From Prescottella soli (GTDB taxonomy: Bacteria; Actinomycetota; Actinomycetes; Mycobacteriales; Mycobacteriaceae): a DNA stretch of 64,000 nucleotides. The position numbers and the translations under genes were made by a program. The notes beneath the pieces are model-generated. The model was not told where the DNA came from. It searched no databases and saw only the letters and a list, made by a program, of their open reading frames with translations. Position 1 is the stretch's first letter, and every line of letters begins with the position of its first letter. The DNA is taken from NCBI RefSeq assembly GCF_040024445.1, contig NZ_CP157276.1, positions 496,001 through 560,000 on the forward strand. The letters are read 5' to 3'. Below are positions 1-9,420 of this stretch, in pieces.

Positions 1-120
1 GGTCAGGGGCGCGACGGCCTCGGTGAGTGCCGGCAGATCGGACGCAGCGACCGCCCGTTCGGCCACTCGGATCGGAAAATCGGTGTCGGACGCATCGATT
101 CGGCTCATCGACTGCACCAT
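1..120 (-). CDS. 5' part of an unidentified protein, cut by the window edge
   Basis: The minus strand is open for 40 codons from an ATG at 120 to the window edge, with no stop. It reads MVQSMSRIDASDTDFP and onward. A second in-frame ATG at 108 could be the true start, and neither has a strong ribosome binding site. It starts 28 nt after the stop of the minus-strand gene at 149-1117, which suits co-transcription. I recognise no domain in this short piece, and its function cannot be stated. Confidence 0.4.
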   Translation of the reverse strand, partial: MVQSMSRIDASDTDFPIRVAERAVAASDLPALTEAVAPLT

Positions 121-148
121 AGCCCGCCGCCCGACATCCCGCCGGGCG

Positions 149-1117
149 TCAGGGCAACGACCACACCACCGTCGTGACGAGCCAGAAGACAACCGCCGCG
201 GCCGCCAGGAACCCGATCGACACCGCCGTCCCGATGGCGTCGATGCGCCGCCCGGCGGGGCCGTCGGGCTCGAGCCAGAAGCGCAGCGCGCGGGTGACGA
301 TCGGCATCACCACGCAGGTCAGCAGGCTCACCGACGCGATGTTCCCGATCAGCAGACTCGCCCACAGCGGCGCGCCCGGCCACAGCTCGTCGATCACGAC
401 GGTGAGCACGACGACGAGCGGATAGAGCCCGACCAGCACCGACAGCGCGGTCTTCCACGACGGCACCGCGCTGCCCGCCGCCCCGCGCGTCGGGAACCAG
501 GATCCGTACGGGTTCGGGATCGGGCCGACGCTGAAGTCCTGGAACGCCTTACCTTCCGCGAGCAGCGCCGCACGTTCCGGCGACTCGAGCCAGCGGTCGA
601 GGTGCTCCTGCGAGTCGAACGTGAACAGGATCGTCCACTCGTTCTGGACACCCGGTATCGGCGCGTGCCGTTCCGAGCCGCGGAACCCGGGAAACCGCGT
701 CTCCGCGTCGTCGATCCGCTGCTGCCACGCGAGGAACTCGGATTCACGCCCCGGCACCGGCGGGTGGGAGACGACGACGGTGACCGCCTCCGTCCCCGGT
801 TCGCCGAGCAGGATGTGCTGCGTCGGAGGCGCATCGAACATCGTGCGCGCCCGCTCCACGAGGTCGCGCCGCCGGGCACTGTCCAACCAGCGCCGGAGAT
901 TCTCCAGCGAATCGAACAGGTAGACGACCGACCACGCACGCGTACCGCCGGCCGGCGGGTTCACGTCCGTTCCCAGGAAGCCCGCGAACGATGCTGCAGC
1001 CGAATCCATCTCGTCCTGCCACCGCCGGAAGGCGGCGTCCGAACCCGGCCGCACCAGATGCGTGACGACCACGGTCGCCGGTGAGCGGTGGCGGGCCGTG
1101 GCATCCCGGTCCGCCAT
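149..1117 (-). CDS. Two-domain antibiotic-biosynthesis-monooxygenase (ABM)-like membrane protein
   Basis: The 322-residue protein has two successive ABM-type dimeric alpha/beta-barrel domains. These lie at about residues 14-105 and 110-200, and each has the VVxxHxVxPG...F..W Q pattern and a late TF/YLFDS...L..WL segment. Three hydrophobic helices follow at about 220-245, 250-275 and 295-318, so the C-terminus is membrane-embedded. ABM proteins range from heme-degrading and quinol monooxygenases to structural relatives, and I see no residue that fixes a substrate. The start is an ATG with the open frame ending just upstream. The next minus-strand gene begins 28 nt after its stop. The family assignment is firm, the reaction is not. 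Confidence 0.8.
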   Translation of the reverse strand: MADRDATARHRSPATVVVTHLVRPGSDAAFRRWQDEMDSAAASFAGFLGTDVNPPAGGTRAWSVVYLFDSLENLRRWLDSARRRDLVERARTMFDAPPTQHILLGEPGTEAVTVVVSHPPVPGRESEFLAWQQRIDDAETRFPGFRGSERHAPIPGVQNEWTILFTFDSQEHLDRWLESPERAALLAEGKAFQDFSVGPIPNPYGSWFPTRGAAGSAVPSWKTALSVLVGLYPLVVVLTVVIDELWPGAPLWASLLIGNIASVSLLTCVVMPIVTRALRFWLEPDGPAGRRIDAIGTAVSIGFLAAAAVVFWLVTTVVWSLP

Positions 1118-1353
1118 GTCAGTATTGGTGTCTGTCCGGCGTCATGTCCGATTCGCCTCCGGAGCGTCGCGGTACACCTGGCCACAATTTACCCACGCGG
1201 TGAGGCTCCCCACACGGGATTACACCTGATCGTCGCCGTGACCTGCCCCTTTCCCGCATCTCGTAGCCGAATCGATTCCGCGCACGCCCTGACAGCCCCG
1301 GCACCGACGTGTCTACTGGGGGAACACCGACGAGTGGATCGAGGTGAGCGCAG

Positions 1354-2631
1354 ATGCCGGTGTGGCGATTGCGAGACTTCCAGAACGACGACCTGGATCA
1401 GGCCATTCAGATCTGGGACCAGAGCAGGCCCCCCGGGTCGCCCGAGCCCGTCTTCACACTCGCCGAGGTGATGGCGGCCGCGCGGGCGGGCCAACCCGCG
1501 GTCGTCGCGGTCGTCGGGGACGAACTCGTGGGCATGGCGATGGCGCAGGTCCACGGCGAACGCGCGTGGATCCTGCTCGTCGCGCTCGGCTCGCGGTGGC
1601 GCAACCGCGGTATCGGCAGCGACCTGCTCGCCCATCTCGAGCGGCGGCTGCGCGCCGCGGGCGCACACCGGATCTCGGCGGTGCTGCCCGAGGCCGCCAC
1701 CGGCACGGCCGCGTTCGAGCACTCCGGCTACCGGCGCCGCGACGGCCTCGTCTACTACGAACTGCTCGAGCCCCTGGGCCCGGACGAGACGCTTCTCAGC
1801 GAACTCGGCGGGCGCGTCATGCCGAGCGGCCTGTGGCAGAAGGTGTCCGGGATGGAGGCCGTCAAGGACGTCATCGAACTGCGAATCGTGTCGCCCCTCG
1901 AGCACCCGGACGTCGCGGACCGGTACGGCGTCACACCGCCCAAGGCCGTCATCCTGTTCGGGCCACCGGGCACCGGCAAGACGAGCTTCGCGAAGGCCAT
2001 CGCCTCACGGCTCGACTGGCCGTTCGTGGAACTGTTCCCCTCGCGTCTGGCGGCCGCGGCCACCGGCGGGCTCGCGGCCTCCCTCCGCGAGGTGTTCGCC
2101 GATCTCGCCGAACTCGACGAGGTGGTGCTGTTCATCGACGAGGTCGAGGAGATCGCCAGTGCCCGAACCGGACTCCCGACCAATCCCGCGCACGGCGTCA
2201 CGAACGAACTGCTCAAGCTGATCCCCGCGTTCCGGGAATCGGAACGACGCCTGATGGTGTGCGCGACCAACTCGGTGCACTCGCTGGACTCGGCGTTCCT
2301 GCGCCCCGGACGCTTCGACTACGTGATCCCCGTCGGCCCGCCCGACGCCCCCGCGCGCCGCGCGGTGTGGCGCCGGTATCTCGGCGAGTCGGCCGAGCAC
2401 GTCGACCTCGACCGGCTCGCCGACGCCAGCGAGCTGTTCACGCCCGCGGACATCGAATTCGCGTCCCGCAAGGGATCCCAGGCCGCGTTCGAACGGGAGG
2501 TGTCGGAGCGAACGGGACGGCCGGCGACGACGGACGACTACCTGACCGCGATCGCCGACACCCGTCCGACGCTCACCTCCGAGATCCTCGCCGAGTTCGA
2601 GCAGGACCGGAAGCAGTTCACCCGGCTGTGA
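1354..2631 (+). CDS. GNAT acetyltransferase / AAA+ ATPase fusion protein
   Basis: The 425-residue protein fuses an N-terminal GNAT domain (about 1-140, acetyl-CoA loop RWRNRGIGSDLL near residues 82-95) to a single AAA+ module (about 160-400). The AAA+ part shows Walker A GPPGTGKT (Lys209), Walker B LFIDE (Asp262-Glu263), a sensor-1 Asn in ATNS, and the arginine-finger/second-region run FLRPGRFD typical of FtsH/Cdc48-type ATPases. There is no peptidase domain. The start ATG follows a GAGGTGAG ribosome binding site. Inference: an ATP-driven remodelling protein whose client may be acetylated or recognised by the GNAT part. It is monocistronic and converges on mshC, with 10 nt between the stops. 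Confidence 0.85.
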   Translation: MPVWRLRDFQNDDLDQAIQIWDQSRPPGSPEPVFTLAEVMAAARAGQPAVVAVVGDELVGMAMAQVHGERAWILLVALGSRWRNRGIGSDLLAHLERRLRAAGAHRISAVLPEAATGTAAFEHSGYRRRDGLVYYELLEPLGPDETLLSELGGRVMPSGLWQKVSGMEAVKDVIELRIVSPLEHPDVADRYGVTPPKAVILFGPPGTGKTSFAKAIASRLDWPFVELFPSRLAAAATGGLAASLREVFADLAELDEVVLFIDEVEEIASARTGLPTNPAHGVTNELLKLIPAFRESERRLMVCATNSVHSLDSAFLRPGRFDYVIPVGPPDAPARRAVWRRYLGESAEHVDLDRLADASELFTPADIEFASRKGSQAAFEREVSERTGRPATTDDYLTAIADTRPTLTSEILAEFEQDRKQFTRL

Positions 2632-2641
2632 GCGGCACCGG

Positions 2642-3883
2642 TCAGCGCAGGTCGATGCCGAGCAGCGCGTCCACCGCGGTCGCGAGCGCGGCCGGCGCCG
2701 AGGCGTCCGGGCCGCGGTGGTCGACGGCCCGGCGCGCCCAGCCGTCGATCGCGTCGAGCGCCTTGGGGGTGTCCAGGTCGTCGGCGAGGTGCTGACGCAG
2801 CCGGGCGATCGTGTCGTCCGCGGACGGCGCCGACTCGAGCGCAGCCGCCTTGCGCCACAGCGCCAGTCGCGTCTGCGCGTCGGCGAGCACCTCGTCGGTC
2901 CAGGCACGGTCGGTGCGGTAGTGGCCGGAGAGCAGACCGAGCCGGATCGCGGCCGGGTCCACGCCCTCGCCCCGCAGCTTCGAGACGAACACCAGGTTGC
3001 CCCGGCTCTTCGACATCTTCTCGCCGTCCAGCCCGATCATTCCGGTGTGGACGTAGTGGCGCGCGAAACGATCTGTCCCGGTAGCGGATTCGGCGTGCGC
3101 GGCCGAGAACTCGTGGTGCGGGAAGATCAGGTCGCTACCGCCGCCCTGGACGTCGAAGCCCGAACCGATGCGGTTGAGCGCGATCGCCGCACACTCGATG
3201 TGCCAGCCCGGGCGGCCCGGACCGAACGGCGACGGCCACGACGGCTCACCCGGGCGCTGTGCGCGCCACACCAGCGCGTCGAGCGGATCCTTCTTGCCGG
3301 GACGGTTCGGGTCGCCGCCGCGCTCGGCGAAGAAGTGGTCCATGGTCCCGCGGTCGTAGCCGGACTCGTACCCGAACTGGCTGGTCGCGTCGGCACGAAA
3401 GTAGACGTCCGGGTACTCCGGGTCGTCGACGACGTAGGCCGCGCCGGACGCGACGAACTTCTCGACCAGCTCGACGACCTCGTTCACCGACTCGACCGCA
3501 CCGATGTAGTCCCGCGGCGGCAGCACCCGCAGCGCCTCCATGTCCTCACGGAACAGCGCCGTCTCCCGCATACCGAGGACCACCCAGTCCTCGCCGTCCC
3601 GCTCGGCCCGCTCGAACAGCGGGTCGTCGACGTCGGTCACGTTCTGCACGTAGTGCACGTCGTGGCCCGCGTCCCGCCAGATCCGGTTCACCAGGTCGAA
3701 CGTCAGATAGGTCGCGGCGTGACCGAGGTGCGTCGCGTCGTACGGCGTGATGCCGCACACGTACATCTTCGCCGTCCGGCCGGGGGTGACCGGCCGGACC
3801 TGCCGGTCCGCAGTGTCGTAGAGCCGGAGGGCAGGGCCCTGACCAGGCACGGACGGGACAGCGGTTTCGGACCAAGACTGCAT
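2642..3883 (-). CDS. mshC: L-cysteine:1D-myo-inosityl 2-amino-2-deoxy-alpha-D-glucopyranoside ligase (mycothiol synthesis)
   Basis: MshC joins cysteine to GlcN-inositol using ATP, the third step of mycothiol synthesis in the cytoplasm. The 413-residue sequence is a shortened cysteinyl-tRNA-synthetase fold. It has the zinc-site Cys43 in [10 protein letters not shown], the class I HIGH-like motif THLGHA, and KMSKS in EKMSKSRG. The start at 3883 gives the family N-terminus MQSWSE. The frame is open 17 codons further upstream, but those codons are Arg-rich and not family-like. The gene is close to undecaprenyl-pyrophosphate phosphatase and DUF3090 genes, as in mycobacteria. Confidence is high. 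Confidence 0.96.
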   Translation of the reverse strand: MQSWSETAVPSVPGQGPALRLYDTADRQVRPVTPGRTAKMYVCGITPYDATHLGHAATYLTFDLVNRIWRDAGHDVHYVQNVTDVDDPLFERAERDGEDWVVLGMRETALFREDMEALRVLPPRDYIGAVESVNEVVELVEKFVASGAAYVVDDPEYPDVYFRADATSQFGYESGYDRGTMDHFFAERGGDPNRPGKKDPLDALVWRAQRPGEPSWPSPFGPGRPGWHIECAAIALNRIGSGFDVQGGGSDLIFPHHEFSAAHAESATGTDRFARHYVHTGMIGLDGEKMSKSRGNLVFVSKLRGEGVDPAAIRLGLLSGHYRTDRAWTDEVLADAQTRLALWRKAAALESAPSADDTIARLRQHLADDLDTPKALDAIDGWARRAVDHRGPDASAPAALATAVDALLGIDLR

Positions 3884-3996
3884 GGCAACGAGCCTAGTGG
3901 AGAGCCGATTCCGTCCTCGCGGGCGGCGTCGCACGACGCGATCGAGCGCACCCCGGCGCCGCGCCCGTCGAGTCTCGTTGAGCGGGAAACCACACC

Positions 3997-6156
3997 ATGG
4001 CGGTGTCGTGGCTCACTAGCTTTCGGGGCGTGACGATCCGAGACCACGCATTCCCGAACCTCCTGGCCCCCGGCAAGATCGGGCCCATCACGCTCGACAA
4101 CCGGGTCGTGCTCCCAGCGATGGACATGAACCTGTGCGAGGACGGCGAGATCCACCAGGGTGACATCGACCACTTCGCCGCCCGCGCCGAGGGCGGCACC
4201 GGGATGATCATCACCGGTTGCTGCGCCGTCGCATACCCGGCGGGCTGCACCAGCCGCAAGGAGCCGGGCCTGTCCGAGGACCGGTTCATCCCCGGCCTGA
4301 AGGCGCTCGCCGACGCGGTCCACGAGGCCGGCAGCAAGCTGTGCGTGCAGATGACGCACCACGGCAAGGTCGCCCGGATCGACACCCTCGACGGCCGCCC
4401 CCAGCTGGTGCCGTCCATCCCGAAGCCGCCCGGGGACATGAGCGCGATGGCCGACTGCACCCCCGAGGAACTCCGGAAGATGGCTGCCATCCAGGAGGGC
4501 AAGAAGGCCACCTACCGCGAGGCCACGCAGGAGGACCTCGACTGGTTGGTCCGGATGTTCGCCGAGGCCGCGGGCCGGGTGAAGGCCGCCGGCGGAGACG
4601 CAGTGGAGATCCACTGCGCCCACAACTACGTCCTCGGCGGCTTCCTGAGCCGCTACTCGAACCAGCGCTCCGACGAGTACGGCGGGTCGCTGGAGAACCG
4701 GGCACGGCTGTCGTGCGAGGTCATCCGCGCGGTCAAGGACGAGGTCGGCGACAGCCTCGCCGTCATCGTGCGCCTGGCCGGTCAGGAATACGGCGAGTCC
4801 GAGGGCCTGACGCCGGACGAGGCCGCCCGCGCCGCCGCCATGTTCGAGCAGGCGGGCGCGGACGCCATCCACGTCACCGGCACCGCGCTCAACGCGTTCG
4901 CGAACTTCACCGACGGCCCGCTGCCCGACAAGGTCGGGTTTTACACCGACAACGCCGCCGTCGTGAAGCGTGCGGTGTCGATTCCGGTCATCACCGTCGG
5001 CCGCATGCTGCCCGAGGTCGGCGAGCAGATGATCTCGGAGGGCCGGACCGACTTCGTCGCGATGGGCCGCCAGTTGCTGGCCGACCCGGAGCTCGTCGAC
5101 AAGCTGAAGGCCGGACGGTCCCAGCAGGTCCGCCCCTGCATCAACTGCTACGTCTGCGTGCAGGAGAACTTCTGGGACGACACCCCGCTGTGCGCCGTCA
5201 ATCCGGCGCTCGGCAACGAGACGCTGCTGCCGTTCCCACCCACCACCGCACGCAAGCACGTGGTCGTCGTCGGCGCAGGCCCCGGCGGTCTCGAGACCGC
5301 CCGGGTGGCGACCGAACGCGGACACCGGGTCACCATTCTCGACAAGACCGACCGCCTCGGCGGAACGCTGTGGTTCTCCACCCTCACCACGCCCGACAAC
5401 GAGCGCCTGCTGAACTGGCTCACCCACGAGGTGAAGCGCGCCGGCGTCGACGTCCGCCTGAACACCGAGGCCACCGCCGCGACGATCGAGGCCCTCTCGC
5501 CCGACGTCGTCGTGGTCGCCACCGGCGCGGTGCGCGCACGGCCGAGCGTGCCGGGCGGCAATCTGCCGCACGTGCACACCGGCGACACGCTGCGGGCCCT
5601 GATGACCGGCGCGGGCGACGTCTCCGACCAGTCGCTGTTCCTGCGGGTCGCCGGCAAGCTGGGCGGTCTCGTCGGAATCACCAAGAGCCCCGCCAAGATT
5701 CGCGACCTGAGCCGCAAGTTCCTCAAGTTCCTTCCGATGAGCAAGAACGTCGTCGTCATCGGCGGATCGCTCGTCGGCCTCGAGCTGGCCGAGTTCCTCG
5801 CCGAGCGGGGAAGCAACGTGACGCTCATCGAGGAGGGGCAGCAGCTCGGTGTCCCGATGGCGATGCCGCGCCGCTGGACCGCCGTCAAGCACGCCAACGA
5901 GCTGGGGGTGAAGATCCACCGCAACGCGACCGTCGAGCGCATCACCGAGAAGACCGTCGAGTTCACCGCCGGAGGCAAGACGCTGTCCGCGCCGGCGAGC
6001 CTGGTCGTGGTCGCGTCCGGCGTCTCCGCGGCGGCGCCGCTGGCCGACGAACTGGCCCGCGCCGGGGTCGACGTGCGCGTCGTGGGTGACGCCACCGAGG
6101 TCGACTACATCGAGGGCGCGATGCACACCGCGTGGAAGGTCGCCACCGAGCTGTAG
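3997..6156 (+). CDS. Old-Yellow-Enzyme-type FMN/Fe-S/FAD oxidoreductase (2,4-dienoyl-CoA reductase family)
   Basis: The 719-residue flavoprotein has an N-terminal FMN-binding TIM barrel (about 15-360, [17 protein letters not shown] near its start). A 4Fe-4S cluster segment follows with Cys381, Cys384, Cys387 and Cys399. The C-terminal FAD/NAD(P) domains have GAGPGG near 423 and a second dinucleotide motif VVIGGSLVG near 590. This is the layout of 2,4-dienoyl-CoA reductase and of trimethylamine-dehydrogenase-like enzymes. The substrate cannot be read from the sequence. A GTG at 4030 is an alternative start. Its stop is followed by a strong hairpin shared with the convergent gene. Confidence 0.88.
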   Translation: MAVSWLTSFRGVTIRDHAFPNLLAPGKIGPITLDNRVVLPAMDMNLCEDGEIHQGDIDHFAARAEGGTGMIITGCCAVAYPAGCTSRKEPGLSEDRFIPGLKALADAVHEAGSKLCVQMTHHGKVARIDTLDGRPQLVPSIPKPPGDMSAMADCTPEELRKMAAIQEGKKATYREATQEDLDWLVRMFAEAAGRVKAAGGDAVEIHCAHNYVLGGFLSRYSNQRSDEYGGSLENRARLSCEVIRAVKDEVGDSLAVIVRLAGQEYGESEGLTPDEAARAAAMFEQAGADAIHVTGTALNAFANFTDGPLPDKVGFYTDNAAVVKRAVSIPVITVGRMLPEVGEQMISEGRTDFVAMGRQLLADPELVDKLKAGRSQQVRPCINCYVCVQENFWDDTPLCAVNPALGNETLLPFPPTTARKHVVVVGAGPGGLETARVATERGHRVTILDKTDRLGGTLWFSTLTTPDNERLLNWLTHEVKRAGVDVRLNTEATAATIEALSPDVVVVATGAVRARPSVPGGNLPHVHTGDTLRALMTGAGDVSDQSLFLRVAGKLGGLVGITKSPAKIRDLSRKFLKFLPMSKNVVVIGGSLVGLELAEFLAERGSNVTLIEEGQQLGVPMAMPRRWTAVKHANELGVKIHRNATVERITEKTVEFTAGGKTLSAPASLVVVASGVSAAAPLADELARAGVDVRVVGDATEVDYIEGAMHTAWKVATEL

Positions 6157-6168
6157 GAGGCGACGGGG

Positions 6169-6200
6169 TCCCTGGCCGGCGTCAGAACGCCGGCCAGGGA
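6169..6200. terminator. Bidirectional hairpin terminator between convergent genes
   Basis: A perfect 13-bp stem (6169-6181 with 6188-6200) closes a 6-nt loop. The right arm lies inside the last codons of the minus-strand gene at 6182, so its stop codon is in the loop. It can terminate transcripts from both sides. There is no clear U-tract, as is usual in actinobacteria. Confidence 0.75.
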
Positions 6201-7003
6201 ATCGGCCGGGACCCGACCGGATGCGGCATCACCGGCGCCGCGAGGAGCGCCTTGGCGCGGGCCCGCAGCGCGTCGACCTCACGGCCGGTGACATGCTCGG
6301 CGAGAACGGCCGGAAGGTCGTCGCCTCCGAGCCGCTCGGCCAGAGATTCGATGTCGGCCATCAGGTCGTCACCGATCGGCATTCCCGCCCACCCCCACAA
6401 GACCGTGCGAAGCTTGGGTTCCTCGTGCAGGCAGATGCCGTGGTCGACGCCGTACACCGACCCGTCGATCCCCTCGAGTGCGTGACCGCCCTTGCGATCG
6501 GCGTTGTTGAGCAGAATGTCGAGCACCGCCATCCGCCGCAACCGCGGATCGTCGGCGTGGATCAGCGCTACCTCGTCGCCCTGGACGTCGAAGGCACGCA
6601 ACACCTCGAGCCACCCCGGCGGCACCTCCTCGGGCGGGCAGATGTCCACCAGGTCGAGCTGTCCCCCGGACTCCGGGTGCCGGTCCGGCGTCTCGATCCA
6701 CAGCTGGACCATGCCCGGACCGAGCGGACCGTCCCGCAGGATCGTGTGGGGAATGACGCCCCAGCCGAGCGCCTCCGAGATCAGATACGACGCGACCTCC
6801 CGGCCGGCCAGCGTGCCGTCCGGGAAGTCCCACAGCGGCCGCTCGCCACGAATCGGCTTGTAGACGCACCGCACCGATCGACCGTCCGACGACGCATCGC
6901 ACACCAACGTCGCGTTGCTCGCGTGCACGATCCGGCCGACCAGCGTCAGCTCGCCCCCGGCAAGCAGTCCTCGCGCCGCGGGATCCAACGGGTCGACCGG
7001 CAC
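6182..7003 (-). CDS. SCO1664-family protein (PI3/4-kinase-like fold)
   Basis: About 273 residues match the actinobacterial SCO1664 family, which resembles phosphatidylinositol 3/4-kinase catalytic domains. Visible marks are CVYKPIRGERPLWDFP (a lysine in the ATP-site position), the catalytic-loop-like LLNNADRKGGH and YGVDHGICLHEEP. The substrate is unknown. I place the start at GTG 7003, which overlaps the end of the DUF3090 gene by 9 nt. The frame is open further upstream but would then run deep into that gene. The tight coupling with DUF3090 is a constant feature of actinobacteria, so the two probably act together. Confidence 0.8.
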   Translation of the reverse strand: MPVDPLDPAARGLLAGGELTLVGRIVHASNATLVCDASSDGRSVRCVYKPIRGERPLWDFPDGTLAGREVASYLISEALGWGVIPHTILRDGPLGPGMVQLWIETPDRHPESGGQLDLVDICPPEEVPPGWLEVLRAFDVQGDEVALIHADDPRLRRMAVLDILLNNADRKGGHALEGIDGSVYGVDHGICLHEEPKLRTVLWGWAGMPIGDDLMADIESLAERLGGDDLPAVLAEHVTGREVDALRARAKALLAAPVMPHPVGSRPIPWPAF

Positions 7004-7008
7004 CGTCG

Positions 7009-7602
7009 TCAGAGCTCTTCTCCGAACTCGACCGACGAATCGAATCCGGCGATACGCCGATAGCCGTTGGTGCGAATACACACATGCCCGTCCGCCGCGA
7101 GCGGTTCACCGCACAGCGGGCACGGCGCGCGTCCGGCGGCGATCACCCGCTCCGAGCGCAGCGCGAACTCGCGGGCCTGGATCGGGGTGAGGAACACCCG
7201 CACCGCGTCCGGCCCCTCCTCCGCATCGTCGAGGACGACCGACTCGTCGAACTCCGTCTCGCTCACCGCGAGCAACTCGACGACGACCGACTCCGCCTCG
7301 GCGTCCCATCCGAGTCCCATCGTGCCGACCCGGAACTCGATGTCGAGCGGCGTCACGAGAGGGCTCAGGTCACCGAGTTCGCCGGCCTCGGGTGGCACCG
7401 CGGTACCGAACCGTCGGTGTACCTCGTCGAGCAGCAGCCCCATGCGGTCGGCGAGCACCTGCACCTGCTGCTTCTCGAGCAGCACGCTCACCACCCGCGC
7501 GTCGTGGACAGCCTGGAGATAGAACGACCGGTCACCTGGCTCCCCGACCGTCCCCGCAACGAATCGATCAGGGGTGCGAAAAACGTGTATCGCGCGTGAC
7601 AT
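7009..7602 (-). CDS. DUF3090 family protein
   Basis: The 197-residue protein begins MSRAIHVFRTPDRFVAGTVG and ends with a zinc-ribbon-like pair, CPLCGEPLAADGHVC, giving three or four possible metal-binding cysteines near the C-terminus. This is the DUF3090 family (Rv2134c-type), whose function is not known. The ATG start has a good GAGGAGG ribosome binding site. The gene is first in a two-gene unit with the SCO1664-family protein. The zinc-ribbon suggests contact with a partner protein or nucleic acid, which is inference only. Confidence 0.85.
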   Translation of the reverse strand: MSRAIHVFRTPDRFVAGTVGEPGDRSFYLQAVHDARVVSVLLEKQQVQVLADRMGLLLDEVHRRFGTAVPPEAGELGDLSPLVTPLDIEFRVGTMGLGWDAEAESVVVELLAVSETEFDESVVLDDAEEGPDAVRVFLTPIQAREFALRSERVIAAGRAPCPLCGEPLAADGHVCIRTNGYRRIAGFDSSVEFGEEL

Positions 7603-7641
7603 TGCACCTCCTCGAACTATGCGTACCGCTTCATTATCCGC

Positions 7642-8331
7642 CTACCGATCACGGCCCACCTCACCGCCGGGAACGGGTTGCTGCGGGTCGGCCGACCGGC
7701 CGCCGCCGTCCAGTCCGGCGAGATCGCTGCCGGTGTCGTTCATCCGCAGGACGAACGGTCTGATGTCGGTGTACCGGACCACGCTGATCGACGCCGGCTC
7801 GGTGACGATGCGCTGGAACCCGTCGAGGTGACTGCCCACCGCGTCGGCCAGAACCGACTTGATCACGTCGCCGTGGCTGCATGCGATCCACACCACGTCC
7901 CGGCCGTGTGCGTCGGCCAGCCGGCGGTCGTGGTCCCGGACCGCGGCCACCGCGCGCGCCTGCACCTCGGCCAGCCCCTCGCCGCCGGGGAAGACGGCCG
8001 CGGACGCGTGCTGCTGGACCACCTTCCACAGCGGCTCCTCGACCAGCTCCTTCAGAGCGCGACCGGTCCACTGCCCGTAGTCGACCTCCACCAGACGCTC
8101 GTCGACGCGCGGCTCGAGGCCACGGTCGACGGCGAGCGGAGCCACCGTCTGCTCGCAGCGCAGCAGCGGCGAGTGCACGATCTCCACGATCGCGAGCCCG
8201 GCCAGGCGATCGACGAGCCCCTTGGCCTGTTCGATGCCGACCTCGTCGAGCGCGACGCCCGGCGAACGGCCCGCGAGCGTGCGAGAAGTGTTCGCCGTCG
8301 AGCGCCCGTGACGCAACAGGATGACCGTCAT
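7642..8331 (-). CDS. Histidine-phosphatase-superfamily protein (phosphoglycerate-mutase-like, Rv2135c type)
   Basis: The 229-residue protein opens with MTVILLRHGRSTAN, where the His of RHG is the phospho-acceptor. The second catalytic His lies in ACSHGDVIKS near residue 160, and the acid/base Glu in LVEVDYGQW. Its C-terminal tail (GLDGGGRSADPQQ) is low complexity. The family removes phosphate from small molecules or proteins, and the substrate here is unknown. The start is fixed by the RHG motif lying eight residues in. It is followed by the DUF3090 gene on the same strand, matching the mycobacterial order. Confidence 0.85.
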   Translation of the reverse strand: MTVILLRHGRSTANTSRTLAGRSPGVALDEVGIEQAKGLVDRLAGLAIVEIVHSPLLRCEQTVAPLAVDRGLEPRVDERLVEVDYGQWTGRALKELVEEPLWKVVQQHASAAVFPGGEGLAEVQARAVAAVRDHDRRLADAHGRDVVWIACSHGDVIKSVLADAVGSHLDGFQRIVTEPASISVVRYTDIRPFVLRMNDTGSDLAGLDGGGRSADPQQPVPGGEVGRDR

Positions 8332-8368
8332 GCGCCCCAGCCTAGTTCCGACATCGACCGGAAACCGG

Positions 8369-9217
8369 TCACGTCGCCGAGACGACGCCCGTGGCGAGCA
8401 GAACGAGCACGAGCGTGCCGAGGGCGATCCGGTACCCGACGAACCAGTACATCGAGTGGTCGACGACGAATCGCAGCAGCCACGCGATCGTGGCGTAGCC
8501 GATCGCGAACGCGATGAGCGTCGCGACGACCAGCTGCGCGCCCGACGCATTCAGTCCCTCACCGGCCGGCTCGAACGCATCCGGGAGGCTGAACAGCCCG
8601 GACGCGACGACCGCCGGAATGGCCAGCAGGAACGAGTACCGCGCCGCTGCCTCACGGGTGAGCCCCAGGAACAGACCCGCGCTGATCGTGCCGCCCGAAC
8701 GGGAGACACCGGGAATGAGCGCCAGCGCCTGGGCCGAACCCATCACGATGCCATCCTTGGCGCGCAACTCCTCGATGGGACGCTTCTTGCTGCCGTAGCG
8801 CTCGGCGGCCGCGATCACCACCGCGAAGACGATGAGCATCGTCGCGATCAGCCAGAGATTCCTTGCGCCGGTACGGATCTGGTCCTTGAAGAGGAACCCG
8901 AGCACTCCGACGGGAATCGTGCCGATGATGACGTACCAGCCCATGCGGTAGTCGAGATCGTCGCGGAACTCGGCGCGGAAGAGCCCACGGAACCAGCCCG
9001 CGACGATGCGGCCGATGTCGCGCGCGAAGTACAGCAGAACCGCTGCCTCCGTGCCGAGTTGGGTGACGGCGGTGAACGACGCACCGGCGTCGCTACCGAA
9101 GAAGATCTCCGAGACGATCCGCAGATGTCCCGAGGACGAGATGGGAAGGAACTCGGTGAGACCTTGCACCGCTCCCAGCACGATCGCCTGGAGCCAGGTC
9201 ATGGCCTCCCCGATCAT
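8369..9217 (-). CDS. uppP: Undecaprenyl-diphosphatase UppP/BacA
   Basis: The 282-residue integral membrane enzyme removes a phosphate from undecaprenyl pyrophosphate, recycling the lipid carrier for peptidoglycan. Family motifs are [17 protein letters not shown] near residues 18-34 and [14 protein letters not shown] near 165-180. About seven hydrophobic segments are seen. An internal ATG at 9202, behind a GGGGAGG sequence, is an alternative start and would remove five residues. It sits 37 nt upstream of the phosphatase gene on the same strand. Confidence 0.95.
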   Translation of the reverse strand: MIGEAMTWLQAIVLGAVQGLTEFLPISSSGHLRIVSEIFFGSDAGASFTAVTQLGTEAAVLLYFARDIGRIVAGWFRGLFRAEFRDDLDYRMGWYVIIGTIPVGVLGFLFKDQIRTGARNLWLIATMLIVFAVVIAAAERYGSKKRPIEELRAKDGIVMGSAQALALIPGVSRSGGTISAGLFLGLTREAAARYSFLLAIPAVVASGLFSLPDAFEPAGEGLNASGAQLVVATLIAFAIGYATIAWLLRFVVDHSMYWFVGYRIALGTLVLVLLATGVVSAT

Positions 9218-9420
9218 GCGCGGAACTCCGGGCCACTCGGTGCGAGGGCGGAACGACGGATGAGGTTGGGGGCATCCGGATTACACACGTGTGGTCCAAG
9301 TTTCACCGGACAGACGGTACCCGGCGTGGCTGTTCTCGGCGCGCCGTGCGCACTACTAGTGTTCTTCCCGGTGGACGCAGTTCACCAACGAAAACATCCG
9401 GTGTCGAGACGTGGGCGGTT

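Noticed and set aside
3703-6126. An 807-codon open frame antisense to the Old-Yellow-Enzyme gene
   Set aside because: Its translation is low-complexity His/Asp/Gly-rich and overlaps a clear enzyme gene; it is a shadow.
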